64,000 nucleotides of DNA from NCBI GenBank assembly GCA_012798135.1, contig JAAZNU010000028.1, positions 21,675-85,674 on the forward strand, read 5' to 3'. Position numbers and translations under genes: made by a program. Below, in pieces: positions 53,603 through 61,744 of this stretch; positions within the stretch are counted from its first letter, which is position 1, and each line of letters starts with the position of its first letter. The notes beneath the pieces were generated by a model that made no database searches, was not told the DNA's origin, and worked only from the letters and a program-made list of their open reading frames with translations. The DNA is from Veillonellaceae bacterium. Lineage in GTDB: Bacteria; Bacillota_C; Negativicutes; UBA1444.

Positions 53603-54331
53603 ATGTTGAAGATGTTGAAGAAAATCATGAAACAGGGGACCGCGACCGAAGACTACTTCATGTCGCCGGTACCGGCCCGTTTCCGGGGCCGGATCGAAGT
53701 GGAGGACAAGAAATGCCGGGACTGCCGGAAATGTGTCGATGTTTGTCCGACCGGAGCCATCGCGCTGAACAAGAACCTGTTGTCGTTCAATCATGATGCC
53801 TGCATTTTTTGTGGGCGCTGCGTCGATGCCTGCGCCAAAGGCGGGCTGCGGCACACTCTAAATTTTGAATGCGCCCATTTGTCGGGACAACTGGAGGCGG
53901 AAATGGGCAATGAACTTAGTCGTAAAATCCGTTCGGTTCTTGGCCGTTCCCTGCACATCCGGCACGTGGATGTCGGTTCCTGCAATGCTTGTGATTTTGA
54001 AATGAGCGCATTGCTCAACCCGGTGTATGATGTGGCGCAATATGGGATCGACTTTGTGGCCTCGCCCCGGCATGCCGACCTGCTGATGGTTACCGGCGTG
54101 GTGACCCGCACCCTGCGGCCGGCTCTGGAGGCGACCTTCAAGGCAACGCCTTTGCCGCGGCTGGTAATGGCGGTGGGAGCCTGCGCCTCCTCGGGGAAGG
54201 TTTTCGGCGACACCTACGCCGAAGAAGGGCCGGTCAACTCGATCGTGCCGGTCGACATTTACGTGCCGGGATGCCCTCCACGCCCGCAGGCTTTGTTGTA
54301 CGGCCTGCTGCTTGCATTGGACCGGTTGTGA
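53603..54331 (+). CDS. Fused ferredoxin-small subunit of hydrogenase (HyfH-HyfI)
   Basis: A 242-residue fusion. The N-terminal ~95 residues carry two [4Fe-4S] motifs (CRDCRKCVDVC and CIFCGRCVDAC), as in HyfH/NuoI; the C-terminal ~150 residues are a NuoB/HyfI-type small subunit with SCNACDFEM, VGACASSG and VPGCPPRP providing the proximal cluster. In E. coli these are two proteins. ATG 53603 follows GGTGAGGGG; an in-frame TTG at 53561 lies inside hyfG. It ends the hydrogenase cluster. Confidence 0.9.
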   Translation: MLKMLKKIMKQGTATEDYFMSPVPARFRGRIEVEDKKCRDCRKCVDVCPTGAIALNKNLLSFNHDACIFCGRCVDACAKGGLRHTLNFECAHLSGQLEAEMGNELSRKIRSVLGRSLHIRHVDVGSCNACDFEMSALLNPVYDVAQYGIDFVASPRHADLLMVTGVVTRTLRPALEATFKATPLPRLVMAVGACASSGKVFGDTYAEEGPVNSIVPVDIYVPGCPPRPQALLYGLLLALDRL

Positions 54332-54337
54332 TATAAT
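54328..54337 (+). promoter_or_regulatory. Extended -10 promoter of small-protein gene
   Basis: TATAAT at 54332-54337 is preceded by TGA, giving an extended -10. No clear -35; the stop codon of the hydrogenase gene overlaps this element. Confidence 0.55.
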
Positions 54338-54393
54338 AAAGAGCAGAACATCGCTCACATGCAAAGTCTGTCGGGTACGGGGAGGAAATCGCC

Positions 54394-54588
54394 ATGAATG
54401 TTGCGGGAGTTGGACGCGCCCAGACAGCTACCGTCCAGACTAGAACCGACAAGATCGGGATCATCGTGGCCCAGCGTTCCATTGAGGCGGCGCGCCAGAA
54501 TCAGGCCGCCGGCGAAGCGGCCGGCGTGAAAGGGGCCAAAAAGTTTGCCCATCCCTATCTTGGCCATAACGTCGATATTTATGTATAA
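54394..54588 (+). CDS. YjfB-like small putative motility protein
   Basis: A 64-residue protein with a strong GGGGAGGAA site seven bases before ATG, its own promoter and a perfect terminator. The C terminus AHPYLGHNVDIYV matches the N-P-H-L-G-x-N-[IV]-D-I pattern of YjfB-family putative motility proteins, while the N-terminal half (IIVAQRSIEAARQNQAA) is an amphipathic helix-like stretch. The family has no proven biochemical role; a link to motility is by association. Confidence 0.6.
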   Translation: MNVAGVGRAQTATVQTRTDKIGIIVAQRSIEAARQNQAAGEAAGVKGAKKFAHPYLGHNVDIYV

Positions 54589-54605
54589 TTGACCAGCGTT
54601 CATTT

Positions 54606-54666
54606 AGTGCAGGCATAAAAAAATCTGCCGGGAAAATTGCCCGGCAGATTTTTTTATGCCTGCACT
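54606..54666. terminator. 27-bp perfect bidirectional terminator
   Basis: Arms 54606-54632 and 54640-54666 are perfect reverse complements with a 7-nt AAAATTG loop, each containing GCCGGG next to a run of seven A or T. It ends the small gene on the plus strand and the cysteine-repeat gene on the minus strand. Confidence 0.9.
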
Positions 54667-54668
54667 TT

Positions 54669-55709
54669 TTATTTTTTGGCCGGGGCTGGCTGAGCAGCCG
54701 GCTGAGCGGGTGCGGCGGGTTTGACCGGTACCGGCGGAGCCGCTTCCTTCACGGTAATGACTTGTTTTTCGTCAATATTGACAATTGTGTTGGCGGGAAC
54801 GGTTTTTCCGGGCGCCAGTTCGGTCGGCGCTGCAAGGGTGCAGGAAGCAACGGCGCCATCGGGGCGGTAGGAAACGGGTGCATCGGCTTTGCAGACGGCC
54901 TTTCCGACAGCTTTGTCTTCCGGCAAAGTGCAATCCTTGAAAAAGCCGTTGGCATGGAAGGAAACTTTGCTTTCCACTTTGCAGCTCTTGTTTTGATATA
55001 GAGGATAAGTGTAGGTGCATTGTGCCACCTTGCCGTCCTCTTGCAATGCTATGGGTTCACCGGCCATGCAGGTTCCTTTGCCCCGCATGTAAATCGGCTC
55101 CGTGGGAGTGCATTGTTTGACCTTGCCGTTGGCGTAGAAGGCTGTTTCCTGTTTGGCTGCGCAGGTAAACTCGGTGACGTAAACTTCTTTGGTGGGGGCA
55201 GCCGCTACTTTCTTTTCCACGTTCGCCACGCAGCTCTTCAGCTGTCCGTCGGGATATACCTCTACCGGTTGATGGGCGGCGCAGGTTCCGCCGAGAACCC
55301 GGGCGAATCCGTCGGCGGCGATGGTGCATTTGGCTAAGGTCCCATTGGGATAGAGGCCGATGGGATGGCCATCGTCACAAACCACGCCGACCGGCTCCGG
55401 ATAGGAGCGGTCAAAAGCCAGGATACACTGTTGAACTGAACCGTCCGCATTCAAGGTAATAGCTCCCTTTGCGGCGCAGGTGATATCAGCGCCAGGGATC
55501 GTCTTGTTTTCCGCCAGGACGCACTTCTTCAGCGAGCCGTCCGCGTTCTTTTCGATGCTTGATGCAATGCAGGATACTTTGCCAATGGTTGTTACGTTCA
55601 CGCTCTGAGCCGCAGGGGTGTCGTCCTTGGCCGCCGCTGCCGTTGGCAAGGCCGTGGCTGCCGACAGTAAAAGCGCCAGACAAGTCAGTGAAATTTTTTT
55701 GTGGGTCAC
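54669..55709 (-). CDS. Secreted protein with eight paired-cysteine repeats
   Basis: GTG 55709 follows AAAGGAGG and gives a 346-residue protein with a signal peptide (THKKISLTCLALLLSAATAL...). Residues 47-290 contain eight units of C-x15/16-C, each with an [ND]G before a hydrophobic residue (for example CAAHQPVEVYPDGQLKSC), spaced 11-22 residues apart. The pattern recalls MORN-type repeats but with disulfide-pairing cysteines. The C-terminal tail is Pro/Ala-rich. It is probably a periplasmic or surface structural protein; no known family is recognised. Confidence 0.75.
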   Translation of the reverse strand: MTHKKISLTCLALLLSAATALPTAAAAKDDTPAAQSVNVTTIGKVSCIASSIEKNADGSLKKCVLAENKTIPGADITCAAKGAITLNADGSVQQCILAFDRSYPEPVGVVCDDGHPIGLYPNGTLAKCTIAADGFARVLGGTCAAHQPVEVYPDGQLKSCVANVEKKVAAAPTKEVYVTEFTCAAKQETAFYANGKVKQCTPTEPIYMRGKGTCMAGEPIALQEDGKVAQCTYTYPLYQNKSCKVESKVSFHANGFFKDCTLPEDKAVGKAVCKADAPVSYRPDGAVASCTLAAPTELAPGKTVPANTIVNIDEKQVITVKEAAPPVPVKPAAPAQPAAQPAPAKK

Positions 55710-55874
55710 CGGATAATCCTCCTTTAAGATGATGTCGTTTTCACTAAACGCCATTATTCACTATTCGCCACCAACCCGCAGAATCCTTTTTTACATCCCA
55801 ATGACGATATAAAAAATATTTGTAGTAAAAATAAAAAAAATAGAAGATTCATAAGGGGAAAAGCATTTAATGAT

Positions 55875-55931
55875 TTGACATTTCATATATGAATAGTATA
55901 ATAATGAATAGAAAATATATCCAAATATATT
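55875..55931 (+). promoter_or_regulatory. PadR gene promoter with two palindromic operators
   Basis: TTGACA (55875-55880) and TATAAT (55897-55902) with 16 bp between. A perfect palindrome TTCATATATGAA (55882-55893) sits between the two boxes, and AATATAT (55914-55920)/ATATATT (55925-55931) forms a second inverted repeat just downstream. Both are good positions for autorepression by the PadR protein. The AT-rich stretch 55710-55870 shows no gene. Confidence 0.75.
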
Positions 55932-55950
55932 CTACAATGAGGTGATCTCT

Positions 55951-56496
55951 TTGTCATTGCCCCATGCGATACTTGGATTGCTATTGGATCGCCCCATGAC
56001 GGGATATGATTTAAAATTGCTGTTTGATAAGGAACTGAATTCATTCTGGCCGGCCCAGATGAGTCAGATTTATCGGGAATTAGGCAACCTGGAAGCGAAA
56101 GAATGGGTGGATTCCCGGATCGAGGTTCAGGAATCCCGGCCGGACCGCAAGGTGTATTCCATTACTGCAACCGGCAAGCAGATTTTCCAGGAATGGATGA
56201 ACCGATTCCCCAAATCGTTGTTAAGTCCTTTCCGGGATGAATTTGCCCTGCGGGTTTTTTTGGGCGCGCGATCCTCGCGTGATGAAATGCAGTTCCAACT
56301 GCGACGGTTTATTCGGGAGAAACAAAGTGAAGTTGCCACCTTTACCTTGTTGGAGAAGAATTATGAAACGATGGCCAAAAAAAACACGGACCAGGCCATG
56401 TACCGTCGAATGACCATGCGGCGTTCCAATATCGTGGCCGAAGCGCTGATTTTATGGGCGGAAGATTGTTTGGATGAATTGGAAAAGAAGGCGTAA
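55951..56496 (+). CDS. PadR family transcriptional regulator
   Basis: A 181-residue PadR regulator: winged helix at the N terminus (LPHAILGLLLDRPMTGYDLK, MSQIYRELGNLE) and a C-terminal PadR dimerisation helix region with YSITATGKQIFQEWM before it. TTG 55951 is preferred because GAGGTGAT ends five bases before it; GTG 55942 would overlap that site. It is followed 15 bp later by an HD-domain gene. PadR proteins typically sense small molecules and repress neighbours. Confidence 0.92.
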   Translation: MSLPHAILGLLLDRPMTGYDLKLLFDKELNSFWPAQMSQIYRELGNLEAKEWVDSRIEVQESRPDRKVYSITATGKQIFQEWMNRFPKSLLSPFRDEFALRVFLGARSSRDEMQFQLRRFIREKQSEVATFTLLEKNYETMAKKNTDQAMYRRMTMRRSNIVAEALILWAEDCLDELEKKA

Positions 56497-56511
56497 GGAG
56501 GGGATGCTTCG

Positions 56512-57708
56512 ATGCGGAAGGGCTTGATTGAAAAATTTTATGAAGCCGCCAGTATTCAACGTTGGAATGATCATGTGCGCCCCTTTGAATTGACGGAGCT
56601 TGACAAGCAGGCGCACAAGATGATTATCGCTTATGTACTGGCCAAGTGCGAAGAAACCGAGCGCGGCAAGACGGTGGACTGGTTGCGGCTGATCGAAGGC
56701 GGGCTGTTCGAATTTTTGCAACGGGTTTTGTTGACCGATTTGAAGCCGCCGGTATTCCATCGCCTGATGCAGACCAAAAGCAAGGAATTGAACCAATGGG
56801 TGCTGCAGCAGCTGGATGCGGACATCAGTGCGGTTCCCGGTGGTTTCCGTGACCGATTCGTCGCCTATTTCGAGGATGAGGGGCACTCGGTGCTGGAACG
56901 CCGGATTCTGCGGGCGGCGCATTATCTGGCCACGCAATGGGAGTTCAAGATTATTTACAACCTGACGCCGTTCATCTATGGCATCGAAGACACCAAAGCG
57001 GAGTTGGAAAATCAGATCGAAGATCATTACGATTTGTTAGGCGTTCAAAAGTTGATGCTCGGCAAAAAATCGTTTGGATTTATTGATTTTTGCGGGCAGC
57101 TCCGGTTTCAGCAACGATGGGCGCAAACCCCGCGCATTCCCAAGACTTCGGTTCTGGGGCATATGTTGATCGTGGCGATGCTGTCCTATCTGTGTTCAGT
57201 GGAGATGCAGGCTTGCCCGCGTCGGGTCATCAACAACTATTTCGGTTCGCTGTTCCACGACCTGCCGGAAGTCTTGACCCGCGACATCGTGTCGCCCATT
57301 AAGAGTTCAGTGGAAGGGATCGAGGAAATTATCAAGGACTATGAAAAAACGTTAGTGGACGAAAAACTGATGCCTTTGTTGCCGGCGTCTTGGCACGACG
57401 AGATCCTCTATTATATAGAAGATGAATTTGCCAATAAGGTACGCCTGGGCGGAAAGATTCACAAAGAGTTTACGAACGAAGAAATTTCTACGCGATTCAA
57501 CTCGGCCGAGTTCATGCCTCTAGATGGGAAGGTTCTGAAAGCCTGCGATCACTTGGCTGCTTTTATCGAAGCCACATTATCCATTCAACACGGCGTGAAA
57601 TCGCAACACCTCGAAGACGCCTGCCATCGACTGCACAATCAGTATCGGGGCAAAGTGATCGCCGGAATCGATTTTGGACAGGTGTTCGATTATTATTTCA
57701 TGAACTGA
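56512..57708 (+). CDS. HD-domain protein, YfbR-like phosphohydrolase half
   Basis: A 398-residue cytosolic protein. The C-terminal part has an HD_3/YfbR-like domain: GHMLIVAMLSYL, FHDLPEVLTRDI and ACDHLAAFIEA carry the metal ligands. The N-terminal ~200 residues also contain GHSVLERRILRAAHYLAT, which resembles a second, weaker HD region. It is likely a metal-dependent nucleotide phosphohydrolase; the substrate is unknown. GGAGG precedes ATG, and it forms a pair with the PadR gene. Confidence 0.8.
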   Translation: MRKGLIEKFYEAASIQRWNDHVRPFELTELDKQAHKMIIAYVLAKCEETERGKTVDWLRLIEGGLFEFLQRVLLTDLKPPVFHRLMQTKSKELNQWVLQQLDADISAVPGGFRDRFVAYFEDEGHSVLERRILRAAHYLATQWEFKIIYNLTPFIYGIEDTKAELENQIEDHYDLLGVQKLMLGKKSFGFIDFCGQLRFQQRWAQTPRIPKTSVLGHMLIVAMLSYLCSVEMQACPRRVINNYFGSLFHDLPEVLTRDIVSPIKSSVEGIEEIIKDYEKTLVDEKLMPLLPASWHDEILYYIEDEFANKVRLGGKIHKEFTNEEISTRFNSAEFMPLDGKVLKACDHLAAFIEATLSIQHGVKSQHLEDACHRLHNQYRGKVIAGIDFGQVFDYYFMN

Positions 57709-57744
57709 CAGCGGCGAATTTTGGTGGGGTAGGGGGCTTCCTGA

Positions 57745-58194
57745 ATGCTGAAGCGGCGTAACGGACAAAGACGGCATTCTTTATTGCCGGAAAAGAACGA
57801 GCGGCTTGCTGTGAGAAAGAAGCCGTGTTGTCTGCGAACGGAATGTTTGCTGTCGGCCATCCTGATCGGGTTGCTGGCCCTGTTCGTGACCTGGGGCAGC
57901 TCGGCGATCGTCAATGCGGGTTATGAACTGGTGCAGGCGCGGGCGTGTCTGAACCGGGTCGAAAAAGAAAATGAGCTCTTGCGGCTGGAACTGGCGCAGC
58001 TGAAATCACCCCAACGAGTCCGTGAAATTGCCGTGAACGAGCTTGGACTGCGTCAGCCAAACACTGTTTATATGGCGGCCAAACCGTCGGAAGCCGGCGG
58101 GATCGTCGCCCGTGACCAGGACGAAACCCAGACCGCATCCAGGCGAACTTTTTTGTTCGGCAACAGCCGGGCTGAGGCGCACAACCTGAGATAA
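57745..58194 (+). CDS. FtsL/DivIC-like cell division protein
   Basis: A 149-residue bitopic membrane protein: basic cytoplasmic N terminus, one membrane segment (LLSAILIGLLALFVTWG), then a short coiled coil (RVEKENELLRLELAQLKSP) and the FtsL-typical RVREIAVNELGLRQPNTV. Such proteins join the divisome with DivIC/FtsB and FtsQ. It stands apart from the mra/mur division cluster here. It ends at a perfect hairpin. Confidence 0.75.
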   Translation: MLKRRNGQRRHSLLPEKNERLAVRKKPCCLRTECLLSAILIGLLALFVTWGSSAIVNAGYELVQARACLNRVEKENELLRLELAQLKSPQRVREIAVNELGLRQPNTVYMAAKPSEAGGIVARDQDETQTASRRTFLFGNSRAEAHNLR

Positions 58195-58241
58195 AAGAAA
58201 CAGGGCCGAACCCAGTGCAAGGGTTCGGCCCTGTTTCTTTT
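58193..58241. terminator. 21-bp perfect bidirectional terminator
   Basis: Arms 58193-58213 and 58221-58241 are perfect reverse complements (AAAAGAAACAGGGCCGAACCC) with a 7-nt loop. It closes the FtsL-like gene and the convergent chemoreceptor gene. Confidence 0.9.
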
Positions 58242-58261
58242 ATGCGGCAGGAAATGCAGGC

Positions 58262-60058
58262 TCAGGTGCGGTACTGGTTGACGTCTTCGCTGAAGTGGCC
58301 GATGACTACCTTGAATTCGACAATGCGGGTCATCAGGTCCTGCAGCTTTTCATTGTAGACCTGCACGGCAGCGCTGACCTCCTGGCTGGCGGCGGAGTTT
58401 TCCTCGGAAATGGCGGCCAGGTTTTCGATTTTTCCGTAGACTTGGTTCATTCCCTTCATCTCGTTTTCCAGCTTGTTGATCATAGACACGATGTTTTCCG
58501 CAACCAGGTGGACATTTTCCACATGCTGATTGTTGCCGGCCACAACATCCGTCAATTGCTTGGCTTCGACGGCCAGCACGTTGTACTCGGTATCAATCAT
58601 GCCGACGACATTGCTGATGATATCCATGAGGACTTTCAGGTCGGTCGCAATGCTTTCGGAATGTTGCTGCGACTGCTCGGCCAGTTTGCGGACTTCTTCG
58701 GCCACGACCGCAAACCCTCGGCCCTGTTCGCCGGCCCGGGCGGCTTCGATCGCCGCGTTTAGGGCCAACAGATTGGTTTGGGCGGCAATGGCGGAAACCA
58801 TGGCGGTAATTTCGTTAATGCGAGTGGCCTGGGTTTCGAGATGCTCGGCCGAAGTCTTGACTTCGGCGAATTGGCTCATACTGTGTTCCAGCTTTTTACT
58901 GGAGTGTTCCACGTCTTTGAAACCTTGGCTGATTTCGGCGACCGCAGCTTCCAGCCGGGCTTTATTTTTGTCCTGTTCGGCGACAACCAGTTTGAGGGTT
59001 GACAGATTGCCGTTCAGGATGCTGACCGACTCGGTGGTGTTTTCCGCCTGATGCATGGCGGCGGCCGCGACGTCGTGCACAACGCCGGTGATTTCATTGG
59101 AGGTTGTTTTCATTTTTTCAGCCAATCCATTGAAGTCATCAGCATATTTGTTCATTTCGTCCGCGATGCCTTTGAAGCCGACAAACTCTTTTTTTAAACG
59201 GGTTTTGTAATCCGCCAGTCCCGCCATGATGCTTTCAAATTCATCCCCGGAATAAAACTGGGTTTCCAGGAAATATTTCCGTTCCTGCATCGTTTGGATT
59301 TCGTTCAGAATCGTCTGGACCGGCCGCATGAGCAGGGCGGCAGCGAATAATGAACCGAACCCGCCGGCGACCGCTCCCCACAGCGGCGATGACAGCCCGG
59401 CCAGAGACAGGGCGCCGGCAACAGCCAGAGCCAGCAGTGTGGACAAGACCCCAATTTTGACCGCCACACTGCGGACCAGGCCAAAGGACAGAAATCGGTT
59501 CAACGTATGGGAAACGGTGTTACGGATCGTTTGCGGAAAATGGATCTTGATTTTCATGCGGTCGGCCGTAGATTCAAGAATTTCCGTCCGGATATTTTCC
59601 TGGAAATGCTCGGCGGCGCCGGCCAGCAGTCCCTGCAGATAACCTAACATTCCGCGCCGGGAGCAATAGGACAGGACCGCCTCCCGGTCCGAAATCGGTT
59701 CGATCAGCAGTTCCGGCGGATTCGCGCCGGGAATTCGTTTGGTGACAATGACATGAACATCAAACATGGAACGCAAAAAGGAATACAGGTTTTCTTTTTG
59801 GAAGAAGGCCGGATAGGTTCGGAAGAAGGTGCCGATATTGTCCTTGCCAATGGCCATCCAGATTTCATCTTCCTGTTTGCCCAGGGACGCGGCCAGCTCT
59901 GCGGCAAACGCTCTTGGTTTGGCGTCTTCTACGTCTTCCGTGGGTGTGAATAAGCGGTCGGGCGCCCAGCCGACCTTTTTCATGGCTTGGTCGGCGACAT
60001 CCTTGCCCCAGATGGTTCGGGCAGTTTGCACCCAGGTGGCGACTACGGTTCCTTTCAC
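58262..60058 (-). CDS. H-NOX/methyl-accepting chemotaxis protein with O2-type haem pocket
   Basis: GTG 60058 is chosen because numbering then aligns without gaps with the O2-binding H-NOX of Caldanaerobacter: Trp9, Asn74, proximal His102, Tyr131-Ser133-Arg135 and distal Tyr140. The 598-residue protein continues with two membrane helices (about 210-265), a HAMP-like stretch and an MCP signalling domain with the hairpin [20 protein letters not shown]. The predicted role is haem-based O2 sensing with output to CheA, steering an anaerobe away from oxygen. A longer TTG start at 60118 adds 20 residues and is less likely. Confidence 0.94.
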   Translation of the reverse strand: MKGTVVATWVQTARTIWGKDVADQAMKKVGWAPDRLFTPTEDVEDAKPRAFAAELAASLGKQEDEIWMAIGKDNIGTFFRTYPAFFQKENLYSFLRSMFDVHVIVTKRIPGANPPELLIEPISDREAVLSYCSRRGMLGYLQGLLAGAAEHFQENIRTEILESTADRMKIKIHFPQTIRNTVSHTLNRFLSFGLVRSVAVKIGVLSTLLALAVAGALSLAGLSSPLWGAVAGGFGSLFAAALLMRPVQTILNEIQTMQERKYFLETQFYSGDEFESIMAGLADYKTRLKKEFVGFKGIADEMNKYADDFNGLAEKMKTTSNEITGVVHDVAAAAMHQAENTTESVSILNGNLSTLKLVVAEQDKNKARLEAAVAEISQGFKDVEHSSKKLEHSMSQFAEVKTSAEHLETQATRINEITAMVSAIAAQTNLLALNAAIEAARAGEQGRGFAVVAEEVRKLAEQSQQHSESIATDLKVLMDIISNVVGMIDTEYNVLAVEAKQLTDVVAGNNQHVENVHLVAENIVSMINKLENEMKGMNQVYGKIENLAAISEENSAASQEVSAAVQVYNEKLQDLMTRIVEFKVVIGHFSEDVNQYRT

Positions 60059-60208
60059 TGTTTTCCCTACTTTCCTTAAGAGTTGGCGACCAGACGGCGG
60101 TTTGCCGCTGGACGGCAATTGTTATACAATAAGAGAGATTTCTTCTTTGTCCAGCCTGTAAGATCCCGCTCGTTAGATGTGGATAAACGGGCTGCAGCTC
60201 GAAATTCA

Positions 60209-61594
60209 TCAGAGCCGGATGGCTGCTTCCGCTGCCAACGGGGAACGTTCGCACTCGTCATAGGTCAGGGAAACCTGAAAACAGAAACGACTGCCTTTCA
60301 TCTTTTCCGAAGCGTAAACCAGACCGTTGGTCCGGCTGTCGAGAAATGGATGGTCGATTTGCTCCGGGTCGCCCAACAAAATAATTTTGGTGCCGATCCC
60401 TGGCCGAGTAATGACCCCTTTCGCTTGGCGCGGCGTAGAATTCTGCATTTCGTCCAAGATCATCCAGTGACGCTGCAATGAGCGACCGCGTTGATAGGCC
60501 AGGGCTTCCGTCTGGATCACCCGTTTGTCGAACAACATTTGAACGGTGTCCTCCACCTGTTCGATTTCTTTGGACTCAGTCATGCTGTGGCCCGACATGA
60601 GCGTGAACAGATTGTCCCGGATGGCCCGCATATACGGATCGATTTTTTCTTGCTCCGACCCCGGTAAATAGCCGAGATCTTCGTCCATCGGCACATTGGG
60701 GCGACAAATCAGCAGATGGTGGTAGTCCCGGGGGCGGCAGTCCATGAACCGGTGCAGGCCGACCGCTAGGGAATAAAATGTTTTGGCGGTTCCGGCAGGA
60801 CCCTTGATGATGACCAGCGGCGCTTCCTCCGCGCTCAGCAGGAGACTCTCCTGCATGAAAAACTGGCCGATGTTGCGCGGTGTGACACCGAACGGACTAT
60901 GTTCCTGAAATTTCAGCGGCACGATTTTTTCGCCGTCAAATCGGCCCAGTGCGCTGGTGCGGCCGTCATCCCGGGAACGGATGTGCAGAAACTGATTGAT
61001 GGTAAGAAGCGGCGTGAACGTTCCGCGCGACGATTCATCGGGAATTTGTACGTCGTCCACCGCCAGGGATTGGTTTTTATCGCCGCAGAACCGTTGAATG
61101 GTTTCGGCGTCGGCCCAAACTTCGGCGCGACCGGTATACTGGTCTTCAATTTTGGCGACTTTTTCGTTGCGGAAATCTTCGGCCGCGATGCCGAGAATAT
61201 CCGCCTTGACCCGCATGTTGGTGTCCCGGCTGACCAGAACCACTTCCCGCCCCTCTTGCGACAGGCCGCGACAAACCTGTAAAATCCGGTTGTCCGCCTT
61301 GTATCGGTCCCAATGCGCCGGCAGGGGAGTCTCCAGGTGATTGATGGCAATGCGGAGAACGCCGCCGTCATCGTTGAGAGGAACCCCTTCGACCAAGTTT
61401 CCCCGGGCCCGGAGCTGGTCGATAATGCGGCTGACTTCCCGACTGTTGGCGCCTCGGTCGTTGGCCTCCGATTTGAACCGGTCCAACTCTTCCAATACCA
61501 CTTCGGGAATAACTATGGTGTGCTCGCTGAATGTGAACAGGGCGCGGGGCGAATGCAACAGGACATTCGTGTCGAGCACATAGGTTTTACTCAA
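60209..61594 (-). CDS. PIN-PhoH family ATPase (YlaK-like)
   Basis: TTG 61594 follows GAGGGGG by about seven bases. The 461-residue product has an N-terminal PIN ribonuclease-like domain (YVLDTNVLLHSP, VLEELDRFK, VSRDTNMRVKAD) and a C-terminal PhoH helicase domain with Walker A IIKGPAGTAKT and Walker B LDEMQNSTPRQAKG and LGDPEQIDH. It is thought to act on RNA. It is transcribed divergently from the sodium symporter gene. Confidence 0.9.
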   Translation of the reverse strand: MSKTYVLDTNVLLHSPRALFTFSEHTIVIPEVVLEELDRFKSEANDRGANSREVSRIIDQLRARGNLVEGVPLNDDGGVLRIAINHLETPLPAHWDRYKADNRILQVCRGLSQEGREVVLVSRDTNMRVKADILGIAAEDFRNEKVAKIEDQYTGRAEVWADAETIQRFCGDKNQSLAVDDVQIPDESSRGTFTPLLTINQFLHIRSRDDGRTSALGRFDGEKIVPLKFQEHSPFGVTPRNIGQFFMQESLLLSAEEAPLVIIKGPAGTAKTFYSLAVGLHRFMDCRPRDYHHLLICRPNVPMDEDLGYLPGSEQEKIDPYMRAIRDNLFTLMSGHSMTESKEIEQVEDTVQMLFDKRVIQTEALAYQRGRSLQRHWMILDEMQNSTPRQAKGVITRPGIGTKIILLGDPEQIDHPFLDSRTNGLVYASEKMKGSRFCFQVSLTYDECERSPLAAEAAIRL

Positions 61595-61687
61595 AACAAT
61601 CCCCCTCTTTGTCGGCCCGGACATATTATCCTAATTAAAATAATTCGCCGCCACAAAACATTTTCCTACCGGTGGTTGGGCCGGATT

Positions 61688-61716
61688 TTGCATTGTTAAC
61701 AAAATCATAATACGAA
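61688..61716 (+). promoter_or_regulatory. Weak promoter of symporter gene
   Basis: TTGCAT (61688-61693) and TACGAA (61711-61716) with a 17-bp spacer in the divergent region. Confidence 0.35.
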
Positions 61717-61744
61717 ATGTCAGTGTTGGAGGACGGATGAAACA

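Noticed and set aside
47017..54331. Respiratory complex I (nuo)
   Set aside because: NiFe-ligand cysteines are kept in the large subunit and NuoE/F/G, NuoA/J are absent, so it is a group 4 hydrogenase.
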